A stretch of DNA of 64,000 nucleotides from Acidimicrobiia bacterium (GCA_029263095.1 JAJCYA010000047.1:33840-97839); one strand, 5' to 3'. Positions 50,750-60,920 are shown, counted from the first letter of the stretch. Numbers and translations are program-made. The notes: generated by a model not told the origin, from the sequence alone.

Positions 50750-53251
50750 GTGTTCGAAAGGTTTACCGACAGGGCAAGGCGAGTTGTCGTCCTGGCGCAG
50801 GAGGAGGCGCGTCTCCTCAACCACAACTACATCGGCACCGAGCACATTCTTCTCGGCCTGATTCATGAGGGCGAGGGTGTGGCGGCTCGTGCGCTCGAGG
50901 GGATGGGTATCTCGCTCGAATCGGTGCGCAGCCAGGTCGTGGAAATCATCGGTCAGGGCGCCCAAGCCCCCACCGGGCATATCCCATTCACGCCTCGTGC
51001 CAAGAAGGTTCTCGAACTCTCACTCCGTGAGGCTCTGCAGCTCGGCCACAACTACATCGGTACCGAGCACATCCTCCTCGGACTGATCCGTGAGGGCGAG
51101 GGCGTTGCGGCCCAGGTGCTTCAGAAGCTGGGTGCCGAGTTGCACAAGGTTCGCCAATCGGTGATTCAACTCCTCTCCGGGCAACAGGGTGAGAGCGAAG
51201 AGGGCGGCGAACCCGTCGCATCGGGAGGGCGAGGTCGCGGCGAGAGCTCGTCTGGTTCTACGGTCCTCGATCAGTTCGGTCGCAACCTCACGCAGTACGC
51301 CAGGGATCGCAAGCTCGACCCGCTGATCGGCCGCGAGCGCGAGGTCGAACGGGTAATGCAAATCCTGTCCCGTCGCACCAAGAACAATCCCGTGCTCATC
51401 GGAGAACCCGGTGTCGGGAAGACTGCGATAGTCGAAGGTCTTGCCACCAGGATCATCAATTCGGATGTACCCGAAACCCTCAAGGGGATGCATCTGTACA
51501 CGCTCGACCTCGGCGCCCTCGTTGCCGGGTCCAGATATCGCGGCGATTTCGAGGAGCGGCTCAAGAAGGTGCTGAAGGAGATCAAGACCCGCGGCGACAT
51601 CATCCTCTTCATCGATGAGATCCACACCCTGGTCGGTGCTGGTGCTGCCGAAGGTGCAATAGACGCTGCCAGCATTCTCAAGCCGATGCTGGCCAGGGGC
51701 GAGCTGCAGACGATAGGTGCAACGACGCTGGAGGAGTACCGCAAATACCTCGAGAAGGACTCGGCACTGGAGCGTCGATTCCAGCCCATCCAGGTTGATG
51801 AGCCGACCGTTGCCGAGACGATTCAGATCCTCACCGGCGTACGAGAGAAGTACGAGGTGCATCACAAGGCCAGCTATACGGACGACGCCCTCGTCAGTGC
51901 TGCCAACCTGGCCGATCGCTACATCGCCGATAGACACTTGCCCGACAAGGCCATCGACCTGATCGATGAGGCGGGCAGTCGGATGCGTATCCATCGCCGC
52001 CCCGGTACGCCGGAGCTCGAAGAGATTCAGACCGGCTTGGAGTCGGTGCGACTCGAGAAGGAAGAGGCAGTCCAATCGCAGCAGTTCGAGCGAGCCGCCC
52101 AGTTGCGCGACAAGGAGCGCTCGCTCATCGCCGACCGTACCGAGCGGGAGGCCGAACTCGGAGAGAGCGAGGACGTTGTGTCCTCGATCATCGACGAAGA
52201 GCAGATCGCTGAGGTGCTTGCGCAATGGACGGGTATCCCGGTTCAGAGCCTCACCGAGGAGGAGACCGCCAAGCTGCTGCGCATGGAGGATGAGCTACAC
52301 AAGAGGATCGTCGGTCAGGACGAAGCAATCGAGGCGGTCAGTCGCTCGATCCGGCGGACCAGGGCTGGTTTGAAGGATCCCAAGCGTCCGGCCGGCTCGT
52401 TTATCTTCCTCGGCCCGTCGGGTGTCGGTAAGACCGAGACCGCCAAGGCGCTCGCCGAATTCCTGTTCGGTGACGACAATGCCCTGATTCAGCTCGATAT
52501 GTCGGAGTACATGGAGAAGCACACCGTGAGTCGTCTTGTGGGCTCGCCTCCGGGGTACGTCGGCTATGACGAGGGCGGCCAACTCACCGAGGCGGTGCGG
52601 CGTAAGCCGTTCAGCGTCGTCCTATTCGACGAGATCGAGAAGGCCCATCCGGACGTCTTCAACACGCTGCTCCAGATCCTGGAGGACGGTCGTCTCACCG
52701 ATTCGCAGGGCAGGACCGTCGACTTCAAGAACACGGTCATCATCATGACATCGAATCTCGGAACCCAGGACCTCAAGAAGGCGTCGATCGGGTTTACGGC
52801 CGACTCGGAGGAGTTGTCCTACGAGAGGATCAAGGAGCGGGTCACCGAGGCGCTCAAGAAGCAGTTCCGTCCTGAGTTCCTCAACAGAATCGACGAGGTC
52901 ATCGTCTTCCACGAGCTCACGATGGCCGAGGTGAAATCGATTGTCGACCTCATGTTGCTGCGGGTACGGGAACAGCTCGAATCGCGGGCTCTCGAACTGG
53001 TGCTCACTGAGGCTGCCAAAGAGATGCTCGGAGAGAGAGGCTACGACCCGGCGCTGGGCGCCCGTCCGTTGCGTCGTGCCATTCAGCGACTGCTCGAGGA
53101 CGAGTTGTCGGAGAAGGTGCTGTTCGGTGAATTCTCAGCCAACTCCACCATCGTCGTGGATCTCGACCCTGACGAGGAGGGGGCCCTCACTTTCTCATCG
53201 ATCGAAACACCCGATCACCCCGATGTCGAACTGGCGGAGTCAGAGGGCTGA
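50750..53251 (+). CDS. clpC: ATP-dependent Clp protease ATP-binding subunit ClpC
   Basis: 833-residue AAA+ unfoldase that feeds proteins to ClpP. Two Clp_N repeats (residues 1-75 and 80-150, each with [13 protein letters not shown]) precede the first AAA+ module (GEPGVGKT, about residue 222), a UVR-like coiled middle region (about 415-450) and the second module ([14 protein letters not shown], about 560). The ClpP-binding loop lies in the second module. GTG start ([11 protein letters not shown]) with AGGGG upstream. Position after lysS matches other actinomycetes. Confidence 0.97.
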   Translation: MFERFTDRARRVVVLAQEEARLLNHNYIGTEHILLGLIHEGEGVAARALEGMGISLESVRSQVVEIIGQGAQAPTGHIPFTPRAKKVLELSLREALQLGHNYIGTEHILLGLIREGEGVAAQVLQKLGAELHKVRQSVIQLLSGQQGESEEGGEPVASGGRGRGESSSGSTVLDQFGRNLTQYARDRKLDPLIGREREVERVMQILSRRTKNNPVLIGEPGVGKTAIVEGLATRIINSDVPETLKGMHLYTLDLGALVAGSRYRGDFEERLKKVLKEIKTRGDIILFIDEIHTLVGAGAAEGAIDAASILKPMLARGELQTIGATTLEEYRKYLEKDSALERRFQPIQVDEPTVAETIQILTGVREKYEVHHKASYTDDALVSAANLADRYIADRHLPDKAIDLIDEAGSRMRIHRRPGTPELEEIQTGLESVRLEKEEAVQSQQFERAAQLRDKERSLIADRTEREAELGESEDVVSSIIDEEQIAEVLAQWTGIPVQSLTEEETAKLLRMEDELHKRIVGQDEAIEAVSRSIRRTRAGLKDPKRPAGSFIFLGPSGVGKTETAKALAEFLFGDDNALIQLDMSEYMEKHTVSRLVGSPPGYVGYDEGGQLTEAVRRKPFSVVLFDEIEKAHPDVFNTLLQILEDGRLTDSQGRTVDFKNTVIIMTSNLGTQDLKKASIGFTADSEELSYERIKERVTEALKKQFRPEFLNRIDEVIVFHELTMAEVKSIVDLMLLRVREQLESRALELVLTEAAKEMLGERGYDPALGARPLRRAIQRLLEDELSEKVLFGEFSANSTIVVDLDPDEEGALTFSSIETPDHPDVELAESEG

Positions 53252-53322
53252 TTCGAGTTCTGCTCGACCCTGCCGGTTTTCAAGTGTCGCCTTTTGATTG
53301 ATGCGTGACGCCTTGCGCGGCG

Positions 53323-53328
53323 TAGCCT
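53323..53328 (+). promoter_or_regulatory. Putative -10 element of the nucleoside phosphorylase gene
   Basis: TAGCCT lies 27 bases before the ATG at 53356, leaving a short leader with AGAGGAG as ribosome-binding site. A small inverted repeat ACGCC/GGCGT (53308-53323) abuts it. Confidence 0.35.
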
Positions 53329-53355
53329 CAGTGTGATCGCACAAGAGGAGTTCTC

Positions 53356-54144
53356 ATGGCACTGCAGTACCACCTCAAGATCGATGAAGGCGACATCGCC
53401 CCGTCCGTGCTTCTCCCCGGTGATCCCGGCAGGGTCGAGATGGTCGCCGCTCTGTGGGATACCGCAGAGCATGTGGCCACAAACCGTGAATACGTGACCT
53501 ACACCGGTACATATCGGGGCGTGCCAATATCGTGTACCAGCACCGGCATCGGATCACCCTCGACCTCGATTGCCATGGAGGAATTGGCTCGGTGTGGCGC
53601 AACCACGTTTCTGCGCATCGGTACGTGCGGAACGTTCCAGAGCCATGTTGCCAATGGTGACATCGTGGTATTCGACTCTGCGGTCCGCCACGATGGAGCC
53701 TCGAAGTTGTACGCCCCGATCGAGTATCCAGCGGTGGCCGATCACGAGGTGGTAGCAGCGTGTATCGAGGCGGTGAAAGGGATCGATGCGCCCTACCACG
53801 TTGGCACCACTCGATCCGCCGATACCTTCTACGCCGGTCACCCGACCCCCGGATCCTCCTACAACGACTACTGGAACTCGTCTTGGGCCGAGATGATGCA
53901 GGATCTACAGCGTTGGGGGGTCATCGGCGCCGAGATGGAAGCGAGCCTCATCTTCGTGCTGGCCCGCGCCTGGGGGCTGCGGGCGGGCGGCATTTCGGTG
54001 GTGCTCGACAACGTCCTCGAGGTGCGTGAGGGTGATGGGAGCTTTGATCCGGAAACCGGTGTGCTTCACGACCCGGAGGTGATGAGCCGCATGTGCCTGG
54101 CAGGGTGTGAAGCCGTCAGGATTCTCGACCAGCCGGCCCAGTAG
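53356..54144 (+). CDS. Nucleoside phosphorylase (uridine phosphorylase-like)
   Basis: 262 residues of the PNP/UDP family 1 (PF01048). Visible are the phosphate loop LLPGDPGRVEM, the base-binding strand RIGTCGTFQ, and GAEMEASLIFVLA, whose Glu-Met-Glu binds ribose. The spacing favours uridine phosphorylase or a uridine/purine hybrid over classic hexameric PNP; the base cannot be fixed by eye. It cleaves nucleosides to base and ribose-1-phosphate. The nucleoside-type ABC importer encoded next supports salvage of imported nucleosides. Strong ribosome-binding site. Confidence 0.9.
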   Translation: MALQYHLKIDEGDIAPSVLLPGDPGRVEMVAALWDTAEHVATNREYVTYTGTYRGVPISCTSTGIGSPSTSIAMEELARCGATTFLRIGTCGTFQSHVANGDIVVFDSAVRHDGASKLYAPIEYPAVADHEVVAACIEAVKGIDAPYHVGTTRSADTFYAGHPTPGSSYNDYWNSSWAEMMQDLQRWGVIGAEMEASLIFVLARAWGLRAGGISVVLDNVLEVREGDGSFDPETGVLHDPEVMSRMCLAGCEAVRILDQPAQ

Positions 54145-54438
54145 GTCACGATTGCTCTTGTTCTGATCTGGCCGCAGGGGCCGCTGAATCGCTCGTGCTC
54201 GGCGGGTTTGTGCCTCGTATCATCCGATCCGGCCAATGGGTGTCGAGCAGCAAACCGGCGAGGCCTCAGACATCTGCGTCCGGTCGGAGGGTTTGTCGGG
54301 CAAAGGACAGATGGCTCTCCACTTCGAATGCCCGGATTCTGACAGGTCGACGGGCGGAGGCCCGTTTCCAGCGTCTAAACTCTCGGTTCGGTCCCCTCGG
54401 GGGCCCCAAGGGACTCTATGTACAGGAGCCAGTTACTA
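54145..54438 (+). promoter_or_regulatory. Upstream region of the BMP importer operon
   Basis: No gene is seen in this 294-base gap. TAAACT (54376-54381) is a plausible -10. The leader after it can fold: GTCCC (54391-54395) with GGGAC, enclosing a G/C-rich run around CTCGGGGGCCCC. I looked for purine-riboswitch features and did not find the conserved core. The ribosome-binding site AGGAG is at 54424-54428. Confidence 0.45.
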
Positions 54439-55650
54439 ATGCTTAAGAGACGCCTCAGCCTTGTCGCGCTGCTGGCGGCCTTTGTGTTGGTGGTAGCCGC
54501 CTGTGGCGATGATGATGCCGCAGACGACACCTCCGCTACGACGGCTGCACCGGCTACGACGGCTGCACCGGCTACAACGGCTGCACCGGCCACAACGGCT
54601 GCACCGGCCACAACGGCCGCACCCGCTTCGACGGTTGCACCCGCCGGCCCTGCCGCCCTCGCCTGCATGGTCTCCGACCAGGCCGGCATTGACGACAAGA
54701 GCTTCAACGAGACCGCGTGGCGCGGCATGCTGCAAGCCGAGGCCGAACTCGGCACGCAGGTTGAGTTCCTCGAGTCGCAGGACGCGACCGACTATCGGGT
54801 CAACATCGACGCCTTCATCGAGCAGGGCTGTGACTTGATCGTCACTGTTGGGTTCCTGCTTTCCGATGACACGGGCGCCGCTGCTGCGGACAACCCTGAC
54901 TCTCGTTTGGCCATCATCGACTTCCCTGTGTATCCAGATGCACCGTGGCTCGATGGCGATGGCAACATGGTCACGAATGTGCGTGGTCTCACGTATCAGA
55001 CGGACGAGGCAGCGTTCCTCGCCGGTTACCTGGCTGCTGGCGTGAGCCAGACCGGCGTCATCGGTACCTTCGGTGGAATCAACATTCCTCCGGTATCCGT
55101 GTTCATGGAGGGCTACCGCAACGGAGCCGCCTACTACGACTCGGTCAAGGGAACTGAGACCACAGTGCTCGGCTGGGATGGCACCGATGGTCTGTTCACC
55201 GACAACTTCACCTCACTCGACGATGGTCGCGCCTTCGGGCAGAACCTGCTCGACGAGGGTGCAGACGTCATCCTGCCGGTTGCGGGACCCGTTGGTCTCG
55301 GCACCGGTCAGGCGATTCTGGACTTCAACTCGGCTGGTGGCAGCGCGATGATGGTCGGCGTCGATACCGACATGTTCTTCTCGGCTCCGGAGTTTGAGGA
55401 CATCCTCCTCACTTCCATCCTGAAGAACATGGACGCTTCGGTGTTCAACACGATCAACAACATCGTCACCCTGGGTTCGCTGGGCAACCAGTACCTGGGC
55501 ACGATCGCCAACGGTGGAGTGGGCATCGCCCCGTTCCACAACTTCGAATCCGTGGTCGGCGGAGCTCTCGCAGGAGAGATCGCTGCCCTCGAAGTTGGTA
55601 TTGCTGACGGAAGCGTTTCGGTTGGCTTCCCGGGAGCCGACGAGGGCTAA
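54439..55650 (+). CDS. BMP family ABC transporter substrate-binding lipoprotein
   Basis: 403 residues; extracytoplasmic receptor for nucleosides (the family includes PnrA/TmpC and BmpA). A lipoprotein signal ends in VVAACG, followed by an Asp-rich stretch and six TTAAPA-type spacer repeats (about residues 34-69). The Bmp domain starts with the signature SDQAGIDDKSFNETAW and contains GFLLSDD and GVDTDMFF segments. The ATG at 54439 (MLKRRLSLV) is preferred over 54418 because AGGAG is 10 bases upstream. A strong terminator directly follows, before the ATPase and permease genes. Confidence 0.93.
   Translation: MLKRRLSLVALLAAFVLVVAACGDDDAADDTSATTAAPATTAAPATTAAPATTAAPATTAAPASTVAPAGPAALACMVSDQAGIDDKSFNETAWRGMLQAEAELGTQVEFLESQDATDYRVNIDAFIEQGCDLIVTVGFLLSDDTGAAAADNPDSRLAIIDFPVYPDAPWLDGDGNMVTNVRGLTYQTDEAAFLAGYLAAGVSQTGVIGTFGGINIPPVSVFMEGYRNGAAYYDSVKGTETTVLGWDGTDGLFTDNFTSLDDGRAFGQNLLDEGADVILPVAGPVGLGTGQAILDFNSAGGSAMMVGVDTDMFFSAPEFEDILLTSILKNMDASVFNTINNIVTLGSLGNQYLGTIANGGVGIAPFHNFESVVGGALAGEIAALEVGIADGSVSVGFPGADEG
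54538..54645 (+). repeat. 18-bp tandem repeats in the lipoprotein spacer
   Basis: Six successive 18-base units of the form ACGACGGCTGCACCGGCT encode TTAAPA spacers. The first four differ at one or two bases; the last two have diverged. They lift the binding domain off the membrane. Confidence 0.85.
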
Positions 55651-55671
55651 TCCTTCAGTCGTCCAAAAAGT

Positions 55672-55707
55672 GAAAGCCCCCCCGGCGACGGGGGGGCTTT
55701 CGTTTCG
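55672..55707 (+). terminator. Intrinsic terminator inside the importer operon
   Basis: GAAAGCCCCCCC (55672-55683) pairs perfectly with GGGGGGGCTTTC (55690-55701) around a GGCGAC loop, followed by GTTTCG. It stands between the binding-protein gene and the ATPase gene, so partial read-through would give more receptor than transporter. Confidence 0.9.
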
Positions 55708-55751
55708 TCTAGGCTGCGCCGCCTGTCGGGAGTGGGCAACGGGAGACGATT

Positions 55752-57257
55752 TTGGAGCTACAGCTGCGAGGAATCACAAAGCGATTCCCCGGCGTCCTTG
55801 CCAACGATTCGGTCGATCTCACCGCCCGTTCCGGTGAGATTCTCGGTCTGCTCGGCGAGAACGGCGCAGGCAAGACGACCCTGATGAACATCCTCTACGG
55901 CTTGTACACAGCCGACGAGGGCCAGATCCTTCTCGACGGTGAGGAACGCCACTTCAGTGGTCCCGGCGATGCCATTGCTGCCGGGATCGGCATGGTTCAT
56001 CAGCACTTCATGCTCGTCCCGGTCTTTACCGTCACCGAGAACGTCGTGCTCGGGGTGGAGCCGACCACCTTGGCGGGAATAATGAACATGAAGGAGGCTG
56101 GTCGCGAAGTTCGCGAGATCTCCACCCGGTACGGCCTTGAGGTCGATCCCGACGCCGTCATCGAGAACATCCCGGTCGGCATCCAGCAGCGAGTCGAGAT
56201 CATCAAGGTGCTGTTCCGCGAGGCAGAGTTCTTGGTCTTCGACGAGCCAACCGCCGTGCTCACTCCGCAGGAGGTGGAGGAGTTCTTCGGGATCATCAGA
56301 GGTTTGCGGGACGCCGGCAAGGCAATCATCTTCATCACGCACAAACTCAAAGAGGTGCTTGAGATCTCCGACCGGGTGGCGGTGCTCCGTCGAGGCAAGG
56401 TGGTGGGCGAGACTGCCCCGGCCGACACAACTCAGGAGGCACTCGCCGAGATGATGGTGGGGCGCCCGGTTGATCTCGTGGTCGACAAAGGTGTCGCTGC
56501 AGCGAAGGATGTCGTCCTCAAGGTCGAGGATCTATACGTCGCCGACGACCGCGAGCACATGACGGTAAACGGCGTCTCGTTTGATGTGCGGGCCGGTGAG
56601 ATCGTCGGGGTCGCCGGTGTCCAGGGGAACGGTCAGACGGAGCTGGTCGAGATGTTGACCGGGATGCGCCTACCGGCGTCGGGAACCATGGAATTGAGTG
56701 GCGAAGACGTGACTCACGAGCACCCGCGTGGAATCCACAGCAGAGGCGTTGCCCACATCCCCGAGGATCGACAGCGTTCCGGTCTGGTCATGAACTTCAC
56801 GATCACCGAAAACATGGTTCTCGATACCTACTACTCGGCGCCCTACTCCAGGGGAATCATCATGGATTGGGACGCGGCGGAGGCGGCAACGACATCACTC
56901 GTGGAACAATTCGACGTCCGAACGCCCAGCATCTCCATTCCTGCAAGCAACCTGTCGGGGGGGAACCAGCAGAAAGTCATCGTCGCTCGCGAGTTCAGCC
57001 GTGAGGTCAAGCTGGTCGTAGCCTCCCAGCCGACCCGTGGCCTCGATGTCGGTTCAATCGAATACATCCACGGTCGGATCGTCCAAGCCCGTGACGACGG
57101 CGCCGGGATTCTCATCGTCTCGACAGAGCTCGACGAGGTCATGGCATTGTCGGACCGCCTGCTGGTGATGTTCGACGGCAAGATCGTCGCCGAGCTCGAT
57201 CCCAAAGAGGTCACCAATGCCGACGTCGGTCTCTACATGGCAGGGGCTACCCCATGA
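55752..57257 (+). CDS. ABC transporter ATP-binding protein, nucleoside/sugar type
   Basis: 501 residues with two ATPase domains in one chain, as in RbsA and the nucleoside importer NupO/YufO. First half: Walker A GENGAGKTT, a degenerate signature (PVGIQQRVEI) and Walker B VFDEPTAVLTP. Second half: GVQGNGQTE, where the Walker A lysine is replaced, the full signature LSGGNQQK and a degenerate Walker B (VVASQPTRGLD). Asymmetric sites are normal in this family. TTG start with GGGAG upstream; no ATG is near. It overlaps the first permease gene. Confidence 0.93.
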   Translation: MELQLRGITKRFPGVLANDSVDLTARSGEILGLLGENGAGKTTLMNILYGLYTADEGQILLDGEERHFSGPGDAIAAGIGMVHQHFMLVPVFTVTENVVLGVEPTTLAGIMNMKEAGREVREISTRYGLEVDPDAVIENIPVGIQQRVEIIKVLFREAEFLVFDEPTAVLTPQEVEEFFGIIRGLRDAGKAIIFITHKLKEVLEISDRVAVLRRGKVVGETAPADTTQEALAEMMVGRPVDLVVDKGVAAAKDVVLKVEDLYVADDREHMTVNGVSFDVRAGEIVGVAGVQGNGQTELVEMLTGMRLPASGTMELSGEDVTHEHPRGIHSRGVAHIPEDRQRSGLVMNFTITENMVLDTYYSAPYSRGIIMDWDAAEAATTSLVEQFDVRTPSISIPASNLSGGNQQKVIVAREFSREVKLVVASQPTRGLDVGSIEYIHGRIVQARDDGAGILIVSTELDEVMALSDRLLVMFDGKIVAELDPKEVTNADVGLYMAGATP

Positions 57258-58477
57258 GCGACGACAACCACATCGACGAACCCCAAGAGACCTCTGAGGG
57301 CGCAGCCGGCTCCAAACTGTTCCAGGATCTGACCGGACTCGGAGTCGATTGGCGTTCGGCCCTGCTCGTGCCGGCGCTGGCGATTCTCACGGCTCTGATC
57401 GTCGGGGTTTTCGTCATAGCCTTCACCGATCTCGAGGCTTTGCGTCTGTGGGGCAGCGATCCGGGTGCCGCTTGGAGCAAGACTTGGGGTTCGATCTCGG
57501 GCGGATACAAGGCTTTGTTCGTCGGATCATTCGGGTCGTTGCGGGCGGTCTCGGAGACAATGGTCGGTGCCACGCCTCTGATCCTCGGCGGCCTCTCGGT
57601 GGCGATCGGCTTTAGGGCCGGTCTGTTCAACATCGGTACCGAAGGTCAAATGCTCATGGGCGGCATGGTCGCCATCTGGGTCGGCGTGACGTTCCAGCTG
57701 CCCATCTTTCTCCACCTCCCGTTGGCACTCATTGGTGCGGCGATCGGAGGAGGTGTGTGGGGGGCCGTACCCGGTCTGCTGCGGGCCAAGACCGGAGCCC
57801 ATGAGGTCATAACCACGATCATGCTCAACCTCATCGCCTTCAACCTCGTCGTCTATCTGTTGAAGTCGGGCATTTTCCAGGCAGAAGGTCGCGACGATCC
57901 CATCTCCGAAGCCGTCGCGGTGAGTGCCCGATTCCCCAGGCTGTTTGGCTTCCTCGATGACTCACAGGTACGTGTGACCGCCGGCATCATCTTTGCGGTT
58001 CTGATCGCCTGGCTCATCTACTGGCTGCTGTTCAAATCGACGCTCGGGTTCGAGTTCCGCGCCGTCGGCATGAATCCTCACGGAGCTCACTACGCCGGAA
58101 TGAATGTTGTATTCCTCTATACGGCGGTGATGGCGGTTGCAGGTGCGCTCGGCGGTCTCGCCGGGGCGGATCAGATCCTCAGCATCTTGTACCGGGGTTC
58201 TCCCGGCTTCTCGGCCGGGATCGGCTTTGATGCGATTGCGCTTGCCCTGCTTGGGCGATCGCATCCGGCTGGCGTCGTGGCGGCCGGAGTGCTGTTCGGT
58301 GCGTTGCGCTCCGGCGGTCAGGTCATGCAGGTTGAGACAGATCTTTCGATCGACCTGATCCTCGTTGTCCAGGCGCTCATCGTGGTGTTCATAGCCGCAC
58401 CGGCGCTGATTAAGGCGATCTACAGAGTCCGCACCGGCCGGGCTGCCGAACAGCTCACCACCGGGTGGGGCGCATGA
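57254..58477 (+). CDS. ABC transporter permease, nucleoside/sugar type (first)
   Basis: 407-residue integral membrane protein of the BPD_transp_2 family (PF02653) with about nine helices after a cytosolic N-terminus of 35 residues. The segment FNIGTEGQMLMGGMVA and the C-terminal GAGLAGADQILSIL-like stretch (GALGGLAGADQ) are typical of NupP/YufP-type subunits. It forms a heterodimeric channel with the next gene product. ATG overlapping the ATPase stop (ATGA). Confidence 0.92.
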   Translation: MSDDNHIDEPQETSEGAAGSKLFQDLTGLGVDWRSALLVPALAILTALIVGVFVIAFTDLEALRLWGSDPGAAWSKTWGSISGGYKALFVGSFGSLRAVSETMVGATPLILGGLSVAIGFRAGLFNIGTEGQMLMGGMVAIWVGVTFQLPIFLHLPLALIGAAIGGGVWGAVPGLLRAKTGAHEVITTIMLNLIAFNLVVYLLKSGIFQAEGRDDPISEAVAVSARFPRLFGFLDDSQVRVTAGIIFAVLIAWLIYWLLFKSTLGFEFRAVGMNPHGAHYAGMNVVFLYTAVMAVAGALGGLAGADQILSILYRGSPGFSAGIGFDAIALALLGRSHPAGVVAAGVLFGALRSGGQVMQVETDLSIDLILVVQALIVVFIAAPALIKAIYRVRTGRAAEQLTTGWGA

Positions 58478-59745
58478 CGGCAATACCCGAGACCCAGAAG
58501 CACGTGTATTCCCCTGCCGAACTGCGCCGGGCCCGCTACCTCGGCATCACCTACATCGTGCTGGCCCTGTTCGTCCTGTGGTTCTTTGCTGTTGGATCGG
58601 TGGGTGAGGGTGATTCGACGCTCAAACTCGTCAAGCCGACCGACCGTTTCAAGAACTTCCCGAATCTGGTGCTCCCGGCAGCGATCTTCTCGTTCGTGGT
58701 GGCGGCGGTCTTTGCCTCGCTCGGCGCTGTACAGCTCACTCGAGGTTTCAAGAGGCTCGGCAATGTCGTGCTCGCCATCGTGCTGCTGCTGTTTGTTTTC
58801 TCGTTCCTGACATGGGCAGCTGCTGGCAAATCCTTCAGCTTCGTGGGGATGATGCAGGAGACGGTCAAGCGATCGATCCCGATCGCCCTAGGCGCCATGT
58901 CGGGCGTGCTGTCGGAACGGGTGGCCGTGATCAACATCGCCATCGAGGGCCAGCTGCTGGGCGGAGCCTTCGTTGCCGCCGTCGTGGGCTCCGCAATCAA
59001 CCCGTGGGTGGGAGTCGTGGCGGCAACCCTCACCGGCGTCGTTCTCGGTTGGGTGCTCGCCGTAATGGCGATCCGCTACCGGGTCGATCAGATCATCGTC
59101 GGTGTGGTCATCAACCTGTTCGTGTTGGGGCTCACGTCCTTTATGACCCAACGCATCCTCAACGACAACCCCCAGTTCAACGGATCTGAGGTGTTCAAGT
59201 CGATTGAGATTCCGTTGCTGGCGGACATCCCGTTCTTTGGTGCTGTGCTGTTCAAGCAGAACATCTTTGTCTACGCCACGTTCGTCCTGGTGGCCGTGCT
59301 CACCTATGGGTTGTTCAATACCAAGTGGGGGCTCCGGAGCCGTGCCGTTGGAGAGCACCCCAAGGCGGCGGACACGCTTGGTATCAACGTGTATGGGTAT
59401 CGGTATCTGAACACGCTGCTGGGTGGAGCCATTGCCGGGTTTGGTGGCGCCTACTTCATCCAGGGCAGCGTCGGGCAGTTCGACGAGAATATGACCAACG
59501 GGCGTGGATTCATTGGCCTGGCCGCCATGATCTTCGGTAGGTGGCACCCCGTGGGCGCGTTGTCCGCCGCACTCGTGTTTGGATTCGCCGAGTCACTTTC
59601 CGGCAAGCTGTCGATCCTGCAAACGCCCATCCCATCGGAGTTCCTGGGGATGGCGCCGTACATCGTCACGATCATTGTGGTGGCCGGTCTAGTCGGCAAG
59701 GCCCGACCCCCGGCTGCCGACGGTCAGCCATACATCAAGGAGTAG
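58474..59745 (+). CDS. ABC transporter permease, nucleoside/sugar type (second)
   Basis: 423 residues, PF02653 family, paralogue of the upstream permease. The conserved segment VINIAIEGQLLGGAFVAAVVG and the later GAIAGFGGAYFIQGS identify the second subunit of BMP-type importers (NupQ/YufQ). An additional pair of N-terminal helices is present. The ATG at 58474 overlaps the previous stop; a GTG at 58465 would add three residues. It is the last gene of the operon and converges with the zinc-ribbon protein gene. Confidence 0.92.
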   Translation: MTAIPETQKHVYSPAELRRARYLGITYIVLALFVLWFFAVGSVGEGDSTLKLVKPTDRFKNFPNLVLPAAIFSFVVAAVFASLGAVQLTRGFKRLGNVVLAIVLLLFVFSFLTWAAAGKSFSFVGMMQETVKRSIPIALGAMSGVLSERVAVINIAIEGQLLGGAFVAAVVGSAINPWVGVVAATLTGVVLGWVLAVMAIRYRVDQIIVGVVINLFVLGLTSFMTQRILNDNPQFNGSEVFKSIEIPLLADIPFFGAVLFKQNIFVYATFVLVAVLTYGLFNTKWGLRSRAVGEHPKAADTLGINVYGYRYLNTLLGGAIAGFGGAYFIQGSVGQFDENMTNGRGFIGLAAMIFGRWHPVGALSAALVFGFAESLSGKLSILQTPIPSEFLGMAPYIVTIIVVAGLVGKARPPAADGQPYIKE

Positions 59746-59808
59746 GCACGGCCTCGCTCTTGTGGCCGGATCCTCAGAGTGGCTGGTGCCTTGAGATAGA
59801 CAATTCTC

Positions 59809-60720
59809 TTACGGCGTTGTTGTCGTCGACGACGACGGGTCCGGCGCCGTCCGACCAAAGAACTCGATCGCCTGGAGGGCGAGCTCAGGGAAGGCTTCTT
59901 TTCCTTCGAAGACCACCCCTGGGTAGGCGCTGGTGATCGTGATCGTAAGGCTCGACGTCCGCAGGCTCCGGAGCTGGATCCGCTGTGGGTTGGTGTTGGT
60001 GTCGGCGAGTTCCTCGAACGTCTGCTGCACCGAATCGTCGATCTCGATTCCGAACGCCTTGATCCGCGCGTTGCGATGGAAGAGCTCGTCGTCCTCGACG
60101 TTGTAGAACAGCACCTCGGTGATCTGCACCGGCGGTGAGAACAGGAAGGTGAGTTCAGCACCGATTCCGCCGCCGGTGGCGTTCCAGCGGTTGTCGTCGA
60201 TGTCGTCCCAGAGTGCCTCACACGAGAAGGCGTCGCTTAGCTCGAGCGTGCAGTCGCTTGTAAACGGGGTCAACTCACCGATTGGAAGGGTTGCCGAGGT
60301 CGCGACAGTCGTGGTGGCCTCTTCCGCTTCGACGATGTCGTCGCCGCCGAAGACATTGATGACGAGTGCAAGCAGAGCCACTCCGAGGACGATTGCCGAA
60401 AGGACCACAAGAGCACGCGCTCCGGCCGTCGTTCGCAGCATGGGCTGAGGAGCCACCGGTGTTGAGCTTCTCGGAAGGCGGGCGCCGCACAACTCGCAGT
60501 GGTGATTGGCGGGATCATTGGGTCGGCCGCAGGAAGCGCAGTACACCGCAACGCCGGACTCCGAGGTTTGGGGGGCGATTGGCTGTCCTGTTGCGGTCGA
60601 TTCCTCGGTGGGGAACGCCTGTGGCTCGGCCTCGGCCGGCTCGCCCTCGAGGTCGAAGGGCTCGAACAGATTCTCGAATTGATCGTTCGGATCCTTGGCC
60701 ATCAGCGGGCGTCCGTCCAT
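59809..60720 (-). CDS. Zinc-ribbon membrane protein with discoidin-like outer domain
   Basis: 303 residues. The N-terminus is acidic and cytosolic, then a zinc ribbon (YCASCGRPNDPANHHCELCG, about residues 59-78), a membrane helix (about 103-126), a Thr-rich linker and an outer domain. That domain resembles the F5/8-type beta-sandwich of NADase-type glycan-binding proteins (WDDIDDNRWNATGGGIGAEL, then FLFSPPVQITEVLFYNV). It ends in a Ser/Thr/Pro tail. It may sense or bind envelope glycans; nothing in the sequence shows enzymatic activity. ATG at 60720; a second ATG at 60702 (MAKDPNDQ) is equally possible. Divergent from the small gene before radA. Confidence 0.78.
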   Translation of the reverse strand: MDGRPLMAKDPNDQFENLFEPFDLEGEPAEAEPQAFPTEESTATGQPIAPQTSESGVAVYCASCGRPNDPANHHCELCGARLPRSSTPVAPQPMLRTTAGARALVVLSAIVLGVALLALVINVFGGDDIVEAEEATTTVATSATLPIGELTPFTSDCTLELSDAFSCEALWDDIDDNRWNATGGGIGAELTFLFSPPVQITEVLFYNVEDDELFHRNARIKAFGIEIDDSVQQTFEELADTNTNPQRIQLRSLRTSSLTITITSAYPGVVFEGKEAFPELALQAIEFFGRTAPDPSSSTTTTP

Positions 60721-60773
60721 TCCCGGGGGGTCGGGAGAGTCCCGGGCAAGGGCTATTGTGCCATGGATTCCCC

Positions 60774-60908
60774 GTGAGCTTCCTACTCCTCCTCGCAGAT
60801 GTTCGTCCCACCGATGTTTGGGATTCTGGTGACGTGATCGGCGCGATCCTCCTCGTTGCCCTTGTGGTGGTAGGTCTCTTCATGGTTCGTGTCATACGAC
60901 GCAGGTAG
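60774..60908 (+). CDS. 44-residue single-pass membrane protein
   Basis: A short gene with GTG start: MSFLLLLADVRPTDVWDSG, then one hydrophobic helix (VIGAILLVALVVVGLFMV) and the basic end RVIRRR. Predicted N-out, C-in. TATTGT (60754-60759) could be its -10, leaving a very short leader. It ends 12 bases before radA and is probably co-transcribed with it. It resembles in layout the small membrane protein at 16171-16377. Function unknown. Confidence 0.55.
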   Translation: MSFLLLLADVRPTDVWDSGDVIGAILLVALVVVGLFMVRVIRRR

Positions 60909-60920
60909 CGTCGCAAAGCG

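Noticed and set aside
54382..54438. Purine riboswitch before the nucleoside importer
   Set aside because: The leader folds into G/C-rich stems, but the conserved loop-loop and junction sequence of purine riboswitches is not visible and the leader is short.
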